A stretch of DNA of 64,000 nt from Deinococcus aquatilis DSM 23025 (GTDB lineage: Bacteria; Deinococcota; Deinococci; Deinococcales; Deinococcaceae). The notes below the pieces were generated by a model that was given only the letters and a program-made list of their open reading frames with translations, was not told the origin of the DNA and ran no database searches. Every line of letters starts with the position of its first letter. Positions within the stretch are counted from its first letter, which is position 1. The translations under genes were made by a program, and so were the position numbers. Location: assembly GCF_000378445.1 (NCBI RefSeq), contig NZ_KB899696.1, positions 62,001 through 126,000 on the forward strand. The letters are read 5' to 3'. Below, piece after piece: positions 8,815 through 17,551 of this stretch.

Positions 8815-10512
8815 TTAGCTCCGTGGCCCCATTTCGAAGACAGCCTGCCAGGGCTTGTACACGGTGCTGACCTTATCGCTGCGAATGCCCGCTGCATCCT
8901 TGATGGTGCGGCTGATGTAGAGATTGAAGCCGTCGGCAGCCCAATCGACCTGCTGCACCGCGCCGGGGCGCAGATTGGGATTGGTCACGTACTTCGCGGC
9001 GGGGTGGGGCGTGCGGGCCGTAATCACGGCGGGGTTGATGGTGACGGTACGCGCAGGCTTGATGCCCCAGACCTGCACTTCCAACATGGACTGGTCGTTG
9101 TGATTGATGGTCTTGATGAGCAGCGGGCCGCCCGTATCGTTTTTCATTTTCAGGTCGAGGCCAGGATCGTACACAGCGGCCTCGAAGCCCACCTGCGGCT
9201 CGTAGTAGCCCACCCGGTAGGAGTGCTGGTTACGCTCGACGACAGGTAATCCGGCCTGATAGAGCGCCCGGAAGGTGGTCGTACTGACCTGACACACGCC
9301 CCCGCCGAGGCCGTCCACGGTACGGCCCCCACTGATGATCAACCCGCCCACGAAGCCGTTGCTGGCGCTGATGCTGCCCAGAGAATTCAGGAAACTGAAA
9401 TCTTCTCCGGCGGGCACCACAGTGCCGTTGATTTTGGCGGCGGCATTGGCGACGTTGGTGCGCCGGGCGGCACTGGAATGGTAATAGGTGCTGCGGCCAG
9501 TGGTGATCAGTTCCAGCTTGGCGGCGTCGGGAAGCTGCGCGAGCGTGAGGGTGGGCAGGCTGACCTTGCCAGGAAGCACCACGTTCTTGACGGCGGCGTC
9601 GGTGATGGCTTTGCGGAAGGCGGCCAGCGCCAGTTTGGGATCGGCCACCTTGCCCGCCTGCTCCTTCACACGCACCAACTTGCTGCCCTGTAGGGCATAG
9701 CGGGCATTCTGGGCAGGCTGATTCACCAGCCCGGTCAGACGTTTGAAGGCCGAATTGATGGTGGCGTCATCCAGCACGATGCCCGTTTCGCGCACCCAGT
9801 ACAGGTTGGCGACTTGCAGACCTGTCAGGCCCGCCTTGCGCGTGGTGCCCTGAAGTTGCACGCTCAGAGGACGAATCAGGGCGTTGCCTGTGGTCACGTA
9901 AGCCTGCAACTGCTCGGCGGTGTACTTGGCCTTCCACTGGGTGACCGGCACGCTGAGGCTGGTCAGGGTCGGATCGGCCACAAATGCAGTAACAGCAGCA
10001 TTCACGTCGGCCTTGCGTCCCGGCGTGTCGGTGGTCACAGTGTATTTTTTGGTGGCTTTGTCGAACAAAACCGTGGCGTTTTTGGGCTGGGTATTCAGGC
10101 TGGTGGTCAGGGCACTCAGGCCCGCCTTGGCCTGGGCCGCATCTACACCCGCAATCAGCGGAAAATCCTGGGCCGGAGCCTGTCCCAGCGCAGCCTGCAC
10201 CCGCTGCACGACGCCGCGCTCCTGTGTGGCACGCTCGGCAGCGACAATACTGGCTTTGGCATCAGCCCGCCAGCCCAGGGTGTCGGCCCCCACCGTCCAG
10301 CTCTGACCGCCCGCCGTCACCGTCACCTGCGGCGCAGTGCCCGCCCGAGTCCCCAGGGCTTCCAGGGCCTGCTCGGAGGTCATTCCTCCTACATCCACAC
10401 CTGCAACCCGCAATCCTGCTGCAAGCGTCCCGTTGTTTTGTGTCGCCACGCCCATAGCCAGCGCTCCGCCCAATAGCGCCGCTGCCGAAACTCCAATCAC
10501 CCAGACCTTCAT
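8815..10512 (-). CDS. VanW-family protein with PG-binding-4-like repeats
   Basis: The 565-residue protein begins with a signal anchor (about residues 5-23). Two repeats of peptidoglycan-binding-4/YoaR type follow (one around GVDVGGMTSEQALEALG, the second near 200-290). The VanW domain covers about 350-500: STYYHSSAARRTNVANAA, PAGEDFSFLN, GGGVCQVSTTTF and HSYRVGYYEPQVGFEAAVYDP. VanW proteins occur in glycopeptide-resistance clusters and widely in cell-envelope contexts; their activity is not firmly known. It is monocistronic. A TACAAT box (10521-10526) ends 8 nt before the ATG. Confidence 0.88.
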   Translation of the reverse strand: MKVWVIGVSAAALLGGALAMGVATQNNGTLAAGLRVAGVDVGGMTSEQALEALGTRAGTAPQVTVTAGGQSWTVGADTLGWRADAKASIVAAERATQERGVVQRVQAALGQAPAQDFPLIAGVDAAQAKAGLSALTTSLNTQPKNATVLFDKATKKYTVTTDTPGRKADVNAAVTAFVADPTLTSLSVPVTQWKAKYTAEQLQAYVTTGNALIRPLSVQLQGTTRKAGLTGLQVANLYWVRETGIVLDDATINSAFKRLTGLVNQPAQNARYALQGSKLVRVKEQAGKVADPKLALAAFRKAITDAAVKNVVLPGKVSLPTLTLAQLPDAAKLELITTGRSTYYHSSAARRTNVANAAAKINGTVVPAGEDFSFLNSLGSISASNGFVGGLIISGGRTVDGLGGGVCQVSTTTFRALYQAGLPVVERNQHSYRVGYYEPQVGFEAAVYDPGLDLKMKNDTGGPLLIKTINHNDQSMLEVQVWGIKPARTVTINPAVITARTPHPAAKYVTNPNLRPGAVQQVDWAADGFNLYISRTIKDAAGIRSDKVSTVYKPWQAVFEMGPRS

Positions 10513-10520
10513 CGCCTCCC

Positions 10521-10526
10521 ATTGTA
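10521..10526 (-). promoter_or_regulatory. -10 box TACAAT of the VanW gene
   Basis: TACAAT on the minus strand ends 8 nt before the ATG at 10512. The spacer contains GGGAGGCG, so a very short leader with a partial Shine-Dalgarno is also possible. Confidence 0.55.
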
Positions 10527-10622
10527 AGGAAGTTCACGAGGAAAAGAATGATAAATCTGCACAGTGTGAAAGCCCAGTGATAGGCAAAAAGGCGCACTCA
10601 GACGCGTCAGAAAGCTATCAGA

Positions 10623-10649
10623 TTGACGAAAAAAACATAGATGTACACT
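10623..10649 (+). promoter_or_regulatory. Promoter, TTGACG / TACACT
   Basis: TTGACG (10623-10628) and TACACT (10644-10649) have a short 15-bp spacer. The -10 box ends 6 nt before GTG 10656, arguing for that start over the ATG at 10641, which lies upstream of the -10 box. Confidence 0.6.
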
Positions 10650-10655
10650 GATTCA

Positions 10656-11072
10656 GTGAATGAAACCACATCAGAAACCGCTGTGCTGACCCTGTCCATA
10701 CTGACCGGACAATTCGTGGTAGTGCAGCTTCCGGCGGCGGCCTCCTTACCGACCTGGGCAGCTTCGGGAACTTTGTGGGCAGTGGTGGGCGCACCCGACG
10801 AAGTAAGTGTGGTGACCGCCGAGGAAAATGTGCCCTCGCCCCTACCGGACGGCTTCAAGCTGGAAGGCGGCTGGGCTGCGCTGCGCCTGCATGGCCCCTT
10901 TCCCTTCCATCTGACCGGCATTCTCGCGGCGGTACTGAATCCACTGAAAGCCGCAGGCATAGGGATTTTTGCTCTGTCTACCTTCGACACTGACTACGTG
11001 CTGGTCAAGGCCGAGCAGGTGGCACAGGCGCAGACGGCTCTGGAGGCGGCAGGCCACATCTTCAAAGACTGA
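10656..11072 (+). CDS. ACT-like (CASTOR/POLLUX type) domain protein
   Basis: The 138-residue product has the two-part pattern of tandem ACT proteins of the DUF/ACT_7 sort: a first half with WAVVGAPDEVSVVTAEENVP and a second half with GWAALRLHGPFPFHLTGILAAVLNPLKAAGIGIFALSTFDTDYVLVK. Such domains bind small ligands, usually amino acids. No ligand can be named. The ORF is open from ATG 10641, but a -10 box lies within that extension, so I take GTG 10656. It diverges from the VanW gene. Confidence 0.75.
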   Translation: MNETTSETAVLTLSILTGQFVVVQLPAAASLPTWAASGTLWAVVGAPDEVSVVTAEENVPSPLPDGFKLEGGWAALRLHGPFPFHLTGILAAVLNPLKAAGIGIFALSTFDTDYVLVKAEQVAQAQTALEAAGHIFKD

Positions 11073-11162
11073 TGGCACAGGACTGACCACGAGACGGCCT
11101 CACCTGACCCTGCCCTGACCTGCGGCTCAAAGTCGGCTGACACACCCAGCGCAGGCTTGGGC

Positions 11163-11510
11163 ATGACTCATTTTGCGCCCCGGCCTTCTGCTATGCCGCC
11201 CCACCCTTCCTCCAAACGGGTGCTGCTCTCCGACGCTGCCGACGCCTTTTTGCATGTGGCCCCGCTGCACAGTCTGGAAGACCGGGCACGGCGGGGGGCG
11301 TTACTGGCCGCCTTCGAGTGTTTTCTGGGCACGGGCCTGGGCGAAAACGTGCCTCTGCTGGCCTATACCCACCTGACGAGTGAGGCATGGCTGCGAACCC
11401 TGCCGGAACCCGAACGCGCCGAAGCCGCCCTGCTACTGTCGGATTTCCGGGCCTACCTGCGCGATTGGGGTTGGCTGGACAGCGCCCGCCCGGTGAATCT
11501 GCCGGACTGA
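11163..11510 (+). CDS. Small protein of unknown function
   Basis: Length 115 residues from ATG 11163; alternative starts are TTG 11157 and ATG 11193. The body is helical and leucine/alanine rich (RARRGALLAAFECFLGTGLGENVPLLAYTHLTSEAWLRTLP) and ends RDWGWLDSARPVNLPD. The spacing of helices faintly recalls the N-terminal core-binding domain of tyrosine recombinases, but there is no catalytic domain and I do not assign it. A long palindrome follows at 11527. Confidence 0.5.
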   Translation: MTHFAPRPSAMPPHPSSKRVLLSDAADAFLHVAPLHSLEDRARRGALLAAFECFLGTGLGENVPLLAYTHLTSEAWLRTLPEPERAEAALLLSDFRAYLRDWGWLDSARPVNLPD

Positions 11511-11526
11511 GTTGGAAGAAAAAGGA

Positions 11527-11554
11527 AGCCCCCGCCTGTGCACAGGCGGGGGCT
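11527..11554. terminator. 14-bp perfect palindrome between convergent genes
   Basis: AGCCCCCGCCTGTG (11527-11540) is followed immediately by its reverse complement (11541-11554). There is no clear T-run. Its place between the gene ending at 11510 (plus) and potD (minus) suggests a shared terminator. Confidence 0.55.
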
Positions 11555-11613
11555 GTATCTCGGCGGGGGCGGTGTTGGGAAGGCTGCACTTCCCGCGCTG
11601 AAGTCGCTGGGGC

Positions 11614-12717
11614 CTAACGCGCCTTCAGATCCGTCCAGATTCGGTCATAGAGGCGGGTGGTATTGCCGGCCTGAAGTTCGTTGATAAATTCCACCTTGCC
11701 ACTTTTCAGGTCATCCTGCGAGGGATTGAACGCCTTCTGAGAGCGCAGGAACGGGTCGAGCAGGGGCGCGGCGGCAGTGTTGGGATTGCCGTAATAGGTG
11801 TAGTTGCTGATGGCCGCGCTGACTTCGCCTTCCAGCACAAAGTTGACGAATTTGCGGGCCAGCGCGGGGTTGGGACTGCCGCGGAGCAGCACCAGCGTAT
11901 CGGTGCTGATGGTGGTGCCCTCGCTGGGCAGGTACACCTTCAGGTTGGGGTCTTCGGCTGCGCCTTGCAGCAGGTCTCCCACGTAGATCTGACCCAGATC
12001 CAGCGTTCCAGCCAGCAGTTTGTTCCGTACCTCGGGGCCGCCGCTGAACGACTCAAAACCGCGCTTGGATACTGTGCGGCGCAGCAGATCGCGGGCTTCC
12101 CGGAGCTGGGCCACATCGCTGGAATTGACCGAATAGCCCAGATATTTCAGGGCCGCGCCGATGACCTCGCGGGGGTCATCCAGCAAGGAAAAGCGCACGG
12201 TGTCGGTGTCGCCAAAAATCAGCTTCCAGCTTTCGGAGGACGGCGTAAAGCGCCCCGAGTTGTAGGCCAGCCCCGTGGCGGCGTACTGATAGGGCACGGT
12301 GTACACGTTGCTAGGGTCGAAATTGGGGTTCAGGAAACCCGCGCCGATGTTGCCGAAATTGGAGAGTTTCTGGGCTTCCAGCGGTTGCAGCAGCTTGGCC
12401 CGCACCATGACCTGAATAAAGTAGTTGCTGGGCGTAGCGAGGTCGTAGCTGGCCCCGCCGCCCTGCAATTTGGCGAGCATATATTCGTTGCTCTCGAAGG
12501 TATCCAGAATCACGCGGGCGTTCTCTCGCTTCTCAAACTGCTTAACCACCTCTGGATCGATGTAGTCCGACCACATGATGATCCGCAGCACCCGCCCGCC
12601 GTTGCGCTCCACGGGTGCGGGCGTGGTGGCTCCCTGCCCCTCGGCAGCGGTGTCCGAGGTTTCTATGCGGTGGCAGGCGCTCAGGCCCAGCAGCGCCAGC
12701 ATCAGCAAGCGTTTCAC
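11614..12717 (-). CDS. potD: Spermidine/putrescine ABC transporter substrate-binding lipoprotein
   Basis: The 367-residue product carries a lipoprotein signal peptide (LLMLALLGLSAC, lipobox LSAC) and then the PotD fold: LRIIMWSDYIDPEVVKQFEKR, YDLATPSNYFIQVMVRAKLLQPL, and VPYQYAATGLAYN. It binds polyamines and delivers them to PotBC. It starts with GTG overlapping the potC stop by 4 nt (GTGA), so the two are translationally coupled. It is the last gene of the minus-strand potABCD operon. Confidence 0.92.
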   Translation of the reverse strand: MKRLLMLALLGLSACHRIETSDTAAEGQGATTPAPVERNGGRVLRIIMWSDYIDPEVVKQFEKRENARVILDTFESNEYMLAKLQGGGASYDLATPSNYFIQVMVRAKLLQPLEAQKLSNFGNIGAGFLNPNFDPSNVYTVPYQYAATGLAYNSGRFTPSSESWKLIFGDTDTVRFSLLDDPREVIGAALKYLGYSVNSSDVAQLREARDLLRRTVSKRGFESFSGGPEVRNKLLAGTLDLGQIYVGDLLQGAAEDPNLKVYLPSEGTTISTDTLVLLRGSPNPALARKFVNFVLEGEVSAAISNYTYYGNPNTAAAPLLDPFLRSQKAFNPSQDDLKSGKVEFINELQAGNTTRLYDRIWTDLKAR

Positions 12718-13535
12718 GCTTCTCCTCCCCGGCCTGCACGCGGGCGCATGATGGCATTGGCCGCGATAATGGCAATCACTGTAAACAGCACCAGCAGCGT
12801 ACTGAGCGCGTTGATGTCAGGGGTCACGCCCTTTTTGACGCTGGTGTAGATCAGCACGGGCAGGGTACGAAAGCCCGACCCACTGGTGAAATACGTAACC
12901 ACGAAATCATCGAGGCTGAGCGTGAAGGCCAGCAGCGCCCCCGCCAACACCCCCGGCAGCGCCAGCGGCAAAATCACGCGCAGGAAGGACTGCACCGAAC
13001 TTGCGCCCAGATCGCGGGCGGCTTCCTCCAGAGATCGGTCATAGCCCGCCAGCCGCGAACGCACGGTCAGGGCCACATAGCTGATCTGGAACGTGACGTG
13101 GGCGAACATGACCGTCCAGAAACCGTTCTCGAACGTCCAGCCCGTGAGTTCCAGACCGCCGCGTACCAACGAATAGAACATCAGCAGCGATACGCCCATG
13201 ACCACATCAGGAATGACGATGGGCGTGACCAGCAGGAACGTGAGCGGCAGCCGGAAGCGCGACGAATAGCGCCACAGCCCCAGCCCCACCAGCGTGCCCA
13301 ACACGGTACTGATCAGCGTGCTGGACAGGGCCACCAGCAGCGTATTGGTCACTGCCTCGCGCACATCTTCGCGGGCCAGCAAGACCCCGTACCACTTGGT
13401 CGTAAAGCCCGCCCAGGTCGCGCCGAATTTGGAGTCATTGAAGGAAAAAATAATCAGGACGAGAATAGGCAGATACAGGAAGCCGTACACGAGCCAGGCC
13501 CACGCAGACAGGGCGGGGTGGGTGCGGCGGGTCAT
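12714..13535 (-). CDS. potC: Spermidine/putrescine ABC transporter permease
   Basis: The 273-residue protein has six hydrophobic segments and the permease EAA loop (RSLEEAARDLGASSVQSFLRVILPLALPGVL, about residues 170-200). The frame is open upstream to 14102, but that part is a shadow of potB. The start is ATG 13535, overlapping the potB stop by 4 nt (ATGA). The N-terminus, RRTHPALSAWAWLVYGFLYLP, matches PotC-type permeases. With PotB it forms the membrane channel of the polyamine importer. Confidence 0.92.
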   Translation of the reverse strand: MTRRTHPALSAWAWLVYGFLYLPILVLIIFSFNDSKFGATWAGFTTKWYGVLLAREDVREAVTNTLLVALSSTLISTVLGTLVGLGLWRYSSRFRLPLTFLLVTPIVIPDVVMGVSLLMFYSLVRGGLELTGWTFENGFWTVMFAHVTFQISYVALTVRSRLAGYDRSLEEAARDLGASSVQSFLRVILPLALPGVLAGALLAFTLSLDDFVVTYFTSGSGFRTLPVLIYTSVKKGVTPDINALSTLLVLFTVIAIIAANAIMRPRAGRGGEA

Positions 13536-14359
13536 ATCAGTTCCTCCAGACCCTTTTGCCCCGCCGCCCGCGCATACAGCCACAGGCCCACCAATACCGC
13601 TCCCATCAATAGAAAACTGAGGGCCGAGCCGTAGGGCCAGTCTCCGGCCTGCCCGAACTGGTTCTGCACGAGGTTGCCGATCAGGGCCGTTTTTGCGCCG
13701 CCCAGAATATCGCTGACCACGAAGGTGCCGAGGGCCGGAATAAAGGTGAGCAAGATTCCCGCGATCAGTCCGGGCAGAGTCTGGGGAAAGACGGCGGCCA
13801 TGAACGCCTTCGCGGGCGGTGCGCCGAGGTCCTGAGCCGCTTCCAGCAAGCGCCAATCCACCTTTTCCACGCTGGAATACACGGGCAGCACGAAGAAGGG
13901 CAAGAAGGCATAGACCATGCCCAGAAAGGTGGCCGTGAGGCTGGGCACCAGATCGAAGGGGCGCAGAATCAGAATCCACGCGTACACCCGGATCAGGAAG
14001 TTGGTCCAGAACGGAATAATCAGCAGCAGCAGCAAAAAGCTCTTGCGCCGCGCGGGTTGGCGGGCAATGTAGAAGGCCAGCGGGTAGCCCATCAGCACAC
14101 ACAGCAGCGTGGAAAATCCGGCGATCAGGACGCTGCGGCCCAATACGCGCAGGTTATCGGGCACCCATTCGCGGAACAGGGCGTCGTAGCCGAACACGCG
14201 GCCCCAGCTTTCCAGCGTCAGCGGGCCACCCACCTGTGCCAGATCGGTACGGGTCAGCAGCGAGTAGCCGAACATGATCGCCACGGGAACGATCAGGAAG
14301 ACGGCCAGCCACAGCACGCCGGGACCAAGGGTGGCAAAAAAGCGCCTGAGCGTCAGCAT
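13532..14359 (-). CDS. potB: Spermidine/putrescine ABC transporter permease
   Basis: The 275-residue inner-membrane permease begins with a hydrophobic segment (LGPGVLWLAVFLIVPVAIMFGYSLL) and has about six membrane spans. The EAA loop (RLLEAAQDLGAPPAKAFMAAVFPQTLPGLIAG) lies near residues 170-200. It overlaps potC by 4 nt. The 85-nt gap to potA contains a fragment of a recurring hairpin repeat (14389-14403), but the gene order and strand support a single operon. Confidence 0.92.
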   Translation of the reverse strand: MLTLRRFFATLGPGVLWLAVFLIVPVAIMFGYSLLTRTDLAQVGGPLTLESWGRVFGYDALFREWVPDNLRVLGRSVLIAGFSTLLCVLMGYPLAFYIARQPARRKSFLLLLLIIPFWTNFLIRVYAWILILRPFDLVPSLTATFLGMVYAFLPFFVLPVYSSVEKVDWRLLEAAQDLGAPPAKAFMAAVFPQTLPGLIAGILLTFIPALGTFVVSDILGGAKTALIGNLVQNQFGQAGDWPYGSALSFLLMGAVLVGLWLYARAAGQKGLEELI

Positions 14360-14388
14360 GGGGGGAAACCGGGAGTGGGAAGTGGGAA

Positions 14389-14403
14389 GTGGTCAGTGGA
14401 AAA
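14389..14403. repeat. GTGGTCAGTGGAAAA repeat motif, copy 1
   Basis: The same motif forms the arms of hairpins at 22345-22430 and 28074-28156. Here it sits between potB and potA, next to a GTGGGAA/GTGGGAA direct repeat, and lacks a matching opposite arm. Confidence 0.55.
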
Positions 14404-14444
14404 GGCGGGGCCAGCGACAGAAGCTCCAGTCAAACCCGCCCCCC

Positions 14445-15518
14445 TCACCCTTCCTCCAAGATTACGAGGCTGGCGGGCGGCAGATACAGCGCCACTTCTT
14501 CCTCATAGTCGAAATCTTCGTCGGCCCCGATATCCGAATTCAGTTGGAAGGCCACCAGGCGCTGACCGTTGGCCTCCAGCAGATACTGATTTTCGGCCCC
14601 GGTGTACACGATGTCGTCCACGCGGGCGCGAACCTCGTTGCCTTCGGTTTCATCGTCTCGCTCCATCCGCAGTTTTTCGGGGCGAATAGAGAGCATGACC
14701 TCGCGGCCCACGTTCAGGTCTGCGCCGTACACGGTTCTGAGGGGGCCGTGATCGGTCATGACCACCGCGCCGCCGGGGCCGACTTCCTGCACCTTGCCGG
14801 GAATCAGATTGCTCTGGCCCAGAAAGTTGGCGACGAAGGCCGTGCGGGGGCGCTCGTAGAGGTCTTCGGCCTTGCCGAGCTGCTCCACGCGGCCCCGGTT
14901 CATCACGGCAATCCGGTCACTCATGACCAGCGCTTCTTCCTGATCGTGCGTGACAAACACGAAGGTCATGCCTAATGTTTCTTGCAGGTTGGAGAGTTCC
15001 ACCTGCAATTCCTTGCGGAGCTTCAGATCGAGGGCCGAGAGGGGTTCGTCGAGCAGCAGGACTTCCGGCTCATTGACAATGGCGCGGGCCAGGGCCACCC
15101 GCTGCCGCTGCCCACCCGACAGGTTATCGGGCTTGCGCGTGCCGAAATCTCCGATCCGCACGGTTTCCATCGCCCGCCCCACCCGGTCACGCAGGGCCGC
15201 GCCGCCGATGCCTTTTTGCCGCAGCCCAAACGCCACATTGTCAAACACGCTGAGGTGTGGAAACAGCGCATAACTCTGAAACACGGTATTCACGGGGCGG
15301 AGGTTGGGCGGCACACCCGTCATGTCGCGCCCACCGATCAGGACTGCGCCCGCGTCAGGTTGCTCGAAGCCTGCCAGAATTCGCAAGAGGGTTGTTTTGC
15401 CGCAGCCACTCGGCCCCAGCAAACTGAAAAATTCACCCTTGCGAATATCGAGGTCGATGTCGTCCAGTACGCGTGTTTCGCCGCCCTGCGCGTTGCGGAA
15501 GCTCTTGAACACATCCAC
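14445..15518 (-). CDS. potA: Spermidine/putrescine ABC transporter ATP-binding protein
   Basis: This is the ATPase of the importer. It has Walker A GPSGCGKTT (about residues 34-42), the Q-loop, the signature LSGGQRQRVALARA, Walker B VLLLDEPLSALD and the switch His in VFVTHDQEEA. A C-terminal TOBE-type domain covers about 260-357. The length of 357 is typical. The annotated start is GTG 15518, but the homology-like reading continues upstream (VSVVDVFKSF) with no start codon in frame for about 45 codons. An ATG at 15658 in another frame would join it if the G7 tract at 15602-15608 were one base longer. The true 5' end is therefore uncertain. Confidence 0.92.
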   Translation of the reverse strand: MDVFKSFRNAQGGETRVLDDIDLDIRKGEFFSLLGPSGCGKTTLLRILAGFEQPDAGAVLIGGRDMTGVPPNLRPVNTVFQSYALFPHLSVFDNVAFGLRQKGIGGAALRDRVGRAMETVRIGDFGTRKPDNLSGGQRQRVALARAIVNEPEVLLLDEPLSALDLKLRKELQVELSNLQETLGMTFVFVTHDQEEALVMSDRIAVMNRGRVEQLGKAEDLYERPRTAFVANFLGQSNLIPGKVQEVGPGGAVVMTDHGPLRTVYGADLNVGREVMLSIRPEKLRMERDDETEGNEVRARVDDIVYTGAENQYLLEANGQRLVAFQLNSDIGADEDFDYEEEVALYLPPASLVILEEG

Positions 15519-15601
15519 GACACTGACCGCCGCGTCTGCCGAGAGTTCGCGGGTACGGCGTCCCTTGAAGGTGGGCGCGGTTATGGGCGTACCCTCACGG
15601 C

Positions 15602-15608
15602 GGGGGGG
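15602..15608. other. Seven-G homopolymer at a possible frameshift site upstream of potA
   Basis: On the minus strand this is C7. One extra C would fuse a short frame beginning at ATG 15658 (11 nt downstream of a TACAAT box) to the potA frame. It may be a sequencing error, a real mutation, or chance. Confidence 0.4.
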
Positions 15609-15714
15609 CGAGTCTGCCGAAGCATCTGCGGAGAAACCTGCATAGAAATACGTCCCATACGCAGCGAATTGTAAGGCTTGGGGGGCAGGGAATGGTCAGG
15701 GGGCTGGGCAATCC

Positions 15715-15800
15715 AACCCCCCGTTGCTGGCGCAACGCCCCCCCTTAAGGGGAGGACAAGGGCACTTTTGCGCTCCCCTTCAGAAGCAGACTGGGGGGTT
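15715..15800. repeat. Short structured intergenic repeat, copy 2
   Basis: This copy shares about 46 nearly identical bases with 81-159, including the GTTGC-TGGC-GCAAC hairpin and CCCCCCCTT/AGGGGAGGACAAGGG block. Its ends are again AACCCCCC and GGGGGGTT. It lies between the potA 5' region and the end of map. Confidence 0.78.
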
Positions 15801-15843
15801 CACCCACAATCGTCAACGCCAAATCCTCTCCCACCGCCCACGC

Positions 15844-16605
15844 CTACAGCGTCAGAATCTCATGCCCTTTGGCCGTCACCACCAATGTATGCTCGAATTG
15901 GGCACTGGGCGATTTATCGGCGGTGATGACGGTCCAGCCGTCGGGCAGCAGGCGGGTTTCGGGGCGGCCCAGATTGATCATGGGTTCGATGGTGAAAACC
16001 ATGCCGGGTTGCAGTTTCAGGCCCGTATAACGTGCGCCGTGATGGTAGATGGTGGGTTCTTCGTGCAGGCGCTTGCCGATGCCGTGCCCGGTGTATTCAC
16101 GCACCACGCCGTAGCCCCGGCCTTCCGCAAGAGTCTGGATGGCGTGGCCGATATCGCCTGTGCGGGCATTGGGGCGCACCACGTCCAGGCCAGCGGCGAG
16201 GGCTTCGCGGGTAGTATCGACCAGGCCCTGCACCTCGGCGCTCACGTTGCCCACCGTGTAGGTGTAGCAGGCGTCACCGTACACGCCGTTCATCAGCACG
16301 CCGATATCCACACCGATGATGTCGCCTTCTTCCAACACGCGCCCGTCGGGAATGCCGTGACAGATGACCTCATTGACGCTGGCACAGATGGTGCCCGGAA
16401 AGGGATTGTTTTTGGGGCCGTAGCCGAGGTAGGCAGGCACCGCGCCGCCCTTGCGGATGTGTTCTTCGGCAATCCGGTCCAGTTCGGCCAACGTGACACC
16501 GGGTTTAACAAAGGGATCAAGAACCCGGAACGTATCGGCCACCAGCGCCCCCGCACGGCGCATGGCTTCGATTTCACGGGCAGATTTAAGGGCCACTCGA
16601 CTCAT
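15844..16605 (-). CDS. map: Methionine aminopeptidase, type I
   Basis: It removes N-terminal Met from nascent proteins. The 253-residue protein shows the pita-bread metal ligands: the VDIGVLMNGVYGDACYTY segment (two Asp), GHGIGKRLHEEP (His), FTIEPMI (Glu) and the final Glu in QFEHTLVVT. The length and absence of an N-terminal zinc finger fit type Ia. I use ATG 16605 (SRVALKSAREIEAMRRAG) instead of the start at 16623, because a TACCCT box at 16614-16619 ends 8 nt before it, leaving no room for the longer form. Confidence 0.96.
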   Translation of the reverse strand: MSRVALKSAREIEAMRRAGALVADTFRVLDPFVKPGVTLAELDRIAEEHIRKGGAVPAYLGYGPKNNPFPGTICASVNEVICHGIPDGRVLEEGDIIGVDIGVLMNGVYGDACYTYTVGNVSAEVQGLVDTTREALAAGLDVVRPNARTGDIGHAIQTLAEGRGYGVVREYTGHGIGKRLHEEPTIYHHGARYTGLKLQPGMVFTIEPMINLGRPETRLLPDGWTVITADKSPSAQFEHTLVVTAKGHEILTL

Positions 16606-16613
16606 AACAAATG

Positions 16614-16619
16614 AGGGTA
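16614..16619 (-). promoter_or_regulatory. -10 box TACCCT of map
   Basis: The box ends 8 nt before ATG 16605 on the minus strand; no Shine-Dalgarno lies between. Confidence 0.45.
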
Positions 16620-16681
16620 GCACGCCTGCAAACGCGCCTTGGGAACGGGCACCACAGGAGGGCCACAGCCCCGGCAGGCGC

Positions 16682-16687
16682 TAGGCT
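16682..16687 (+). promoter_or_regulatory. -10 box TAGGCT, leaderless promoter
   Basis: TAGGCT ends 6 nt before ATG 16694. Confidence 0.6.
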
Positions 16688-16693
16688 CTGGGC

Positions 16694-17551
16694 ATGAAAG
16701 TCGTGATCAGTGTGGACATGGAAGGCGTATGCGGCATTGCCAGTTGGGTGCAGGTCAGCCCCCCGGAATTTGGCGGGTTGGTCAACGCTGGCGAATACCA
16801 GACAGCCCGCGAACGGATGACGCGGGAAGCAGTGGCCGCCGCCGAGGGCGCGTTTGCGGGCGGAGCCACCGAAGTCCTGATCAACGACAGCCACGACACG
16901 ATGCGAAATCTTCTGCCCGAACTGCTGCCTGACCTGCCGGGCCTGAGATTCACGAGCGGCAACGATAAACCCCTGAGCATGGTGCAGGGCGTGCAGGAAC
17001 CAGGTACGGGCGCACTGCTGTTCGTGGGCTATCACGCCCGCGCAGGCAGTCCACGCGGCCCGCTGGCACACACCTGGAACGGCTTTATCCGGGATGTCAG
17101 AATCAATGGCCTTTCTACAGGTGAATACGGCCTGAATGCGCTGCTGGCCGGACAATACGGCGTGCCTGTAGTCTTTGCTGCCGGAGACGACATCGCCATT
17201 GCCGAGATTCAGGCGGAACTGGGAGAGCAGGTGGTGGGCGTGGCCGTCAAAGAAGGACTGAGCACCTTTGCCGCCGTGCATCTGCACCCCGCCGAGGCCC
17301 AGCGACGCATCCGGGCCGGAGCAGAAGCGGGCGTGCGGGCGGCAGCTCAGGCGACGCCATACACCACGCGCTGGCCCGCGCAGGTGCAACTGAGTTTTGA
17401 TCATCAGGCCCGCGCTGACCAGTGCGAGCGGGTGCCCGGCGTGATGCGGGTGGATGCCGTCACGGTAGCCTGGCAAAGCCCGGACGCCTATCACCTGTTT
17501 CAGACCTTCCGGCTGCTGGCGAAGGTGGCCGAAGTGCGGCTGAACGGCTAA
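16694..17551 (+). CDS. M55-family D-aminopeptidase (DppA-like)
   Basis: The 285-residue protein begins KVVISVDMEGVCGI, with the Asp-x-Glu metal ligands of the DppA family at residues 8-10. It continues with ERMTREAVAAAEGAFAGGATEVLINDSHDTMRN (His/Asp), SMVQGVQE, FVGYHARAG and AGDD. DppA is a zinc-dependent decameric D-aminopeptidase linked to use of D-Ala peptides, for example from cell-wall turnover. The substrate here is inferred from family only. It appears to be transcribed alone from a leaderless promoter, divergently from map. Confidence 0.9.
   Translation: MKVVISVDMEGVCGIASWVQVSPPEFGGLVNAGEYQTARERMTREAVAAAEGAFAGGATEVLINDSHDTMRNLLPELLPDLPGLRFTSGNDKPLSMVQGVQEPGTGALLFVGYHARAGSPRGPLAHTWNGFIRDVRINGLSTGEYGLNALLAGQYGVPVVFAAGDDIAIAEIQAELGEQVVGVAVKEGLSTFAAVHLHPAEAQRRIRAGAEAGVRAAAQATPYTTRWPAQVQLSFDHQARADQCERVPGVMRVDAVTVAWQSPDAYHLFQTFRLLAKVAEVRLNG

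Noticed and set aside
12714..14102. 462-codon frame beginning upstream of potC
   Set aside because: The first 189 codons run across potB in another frame and read as low-complexity; potC begins at 13535.
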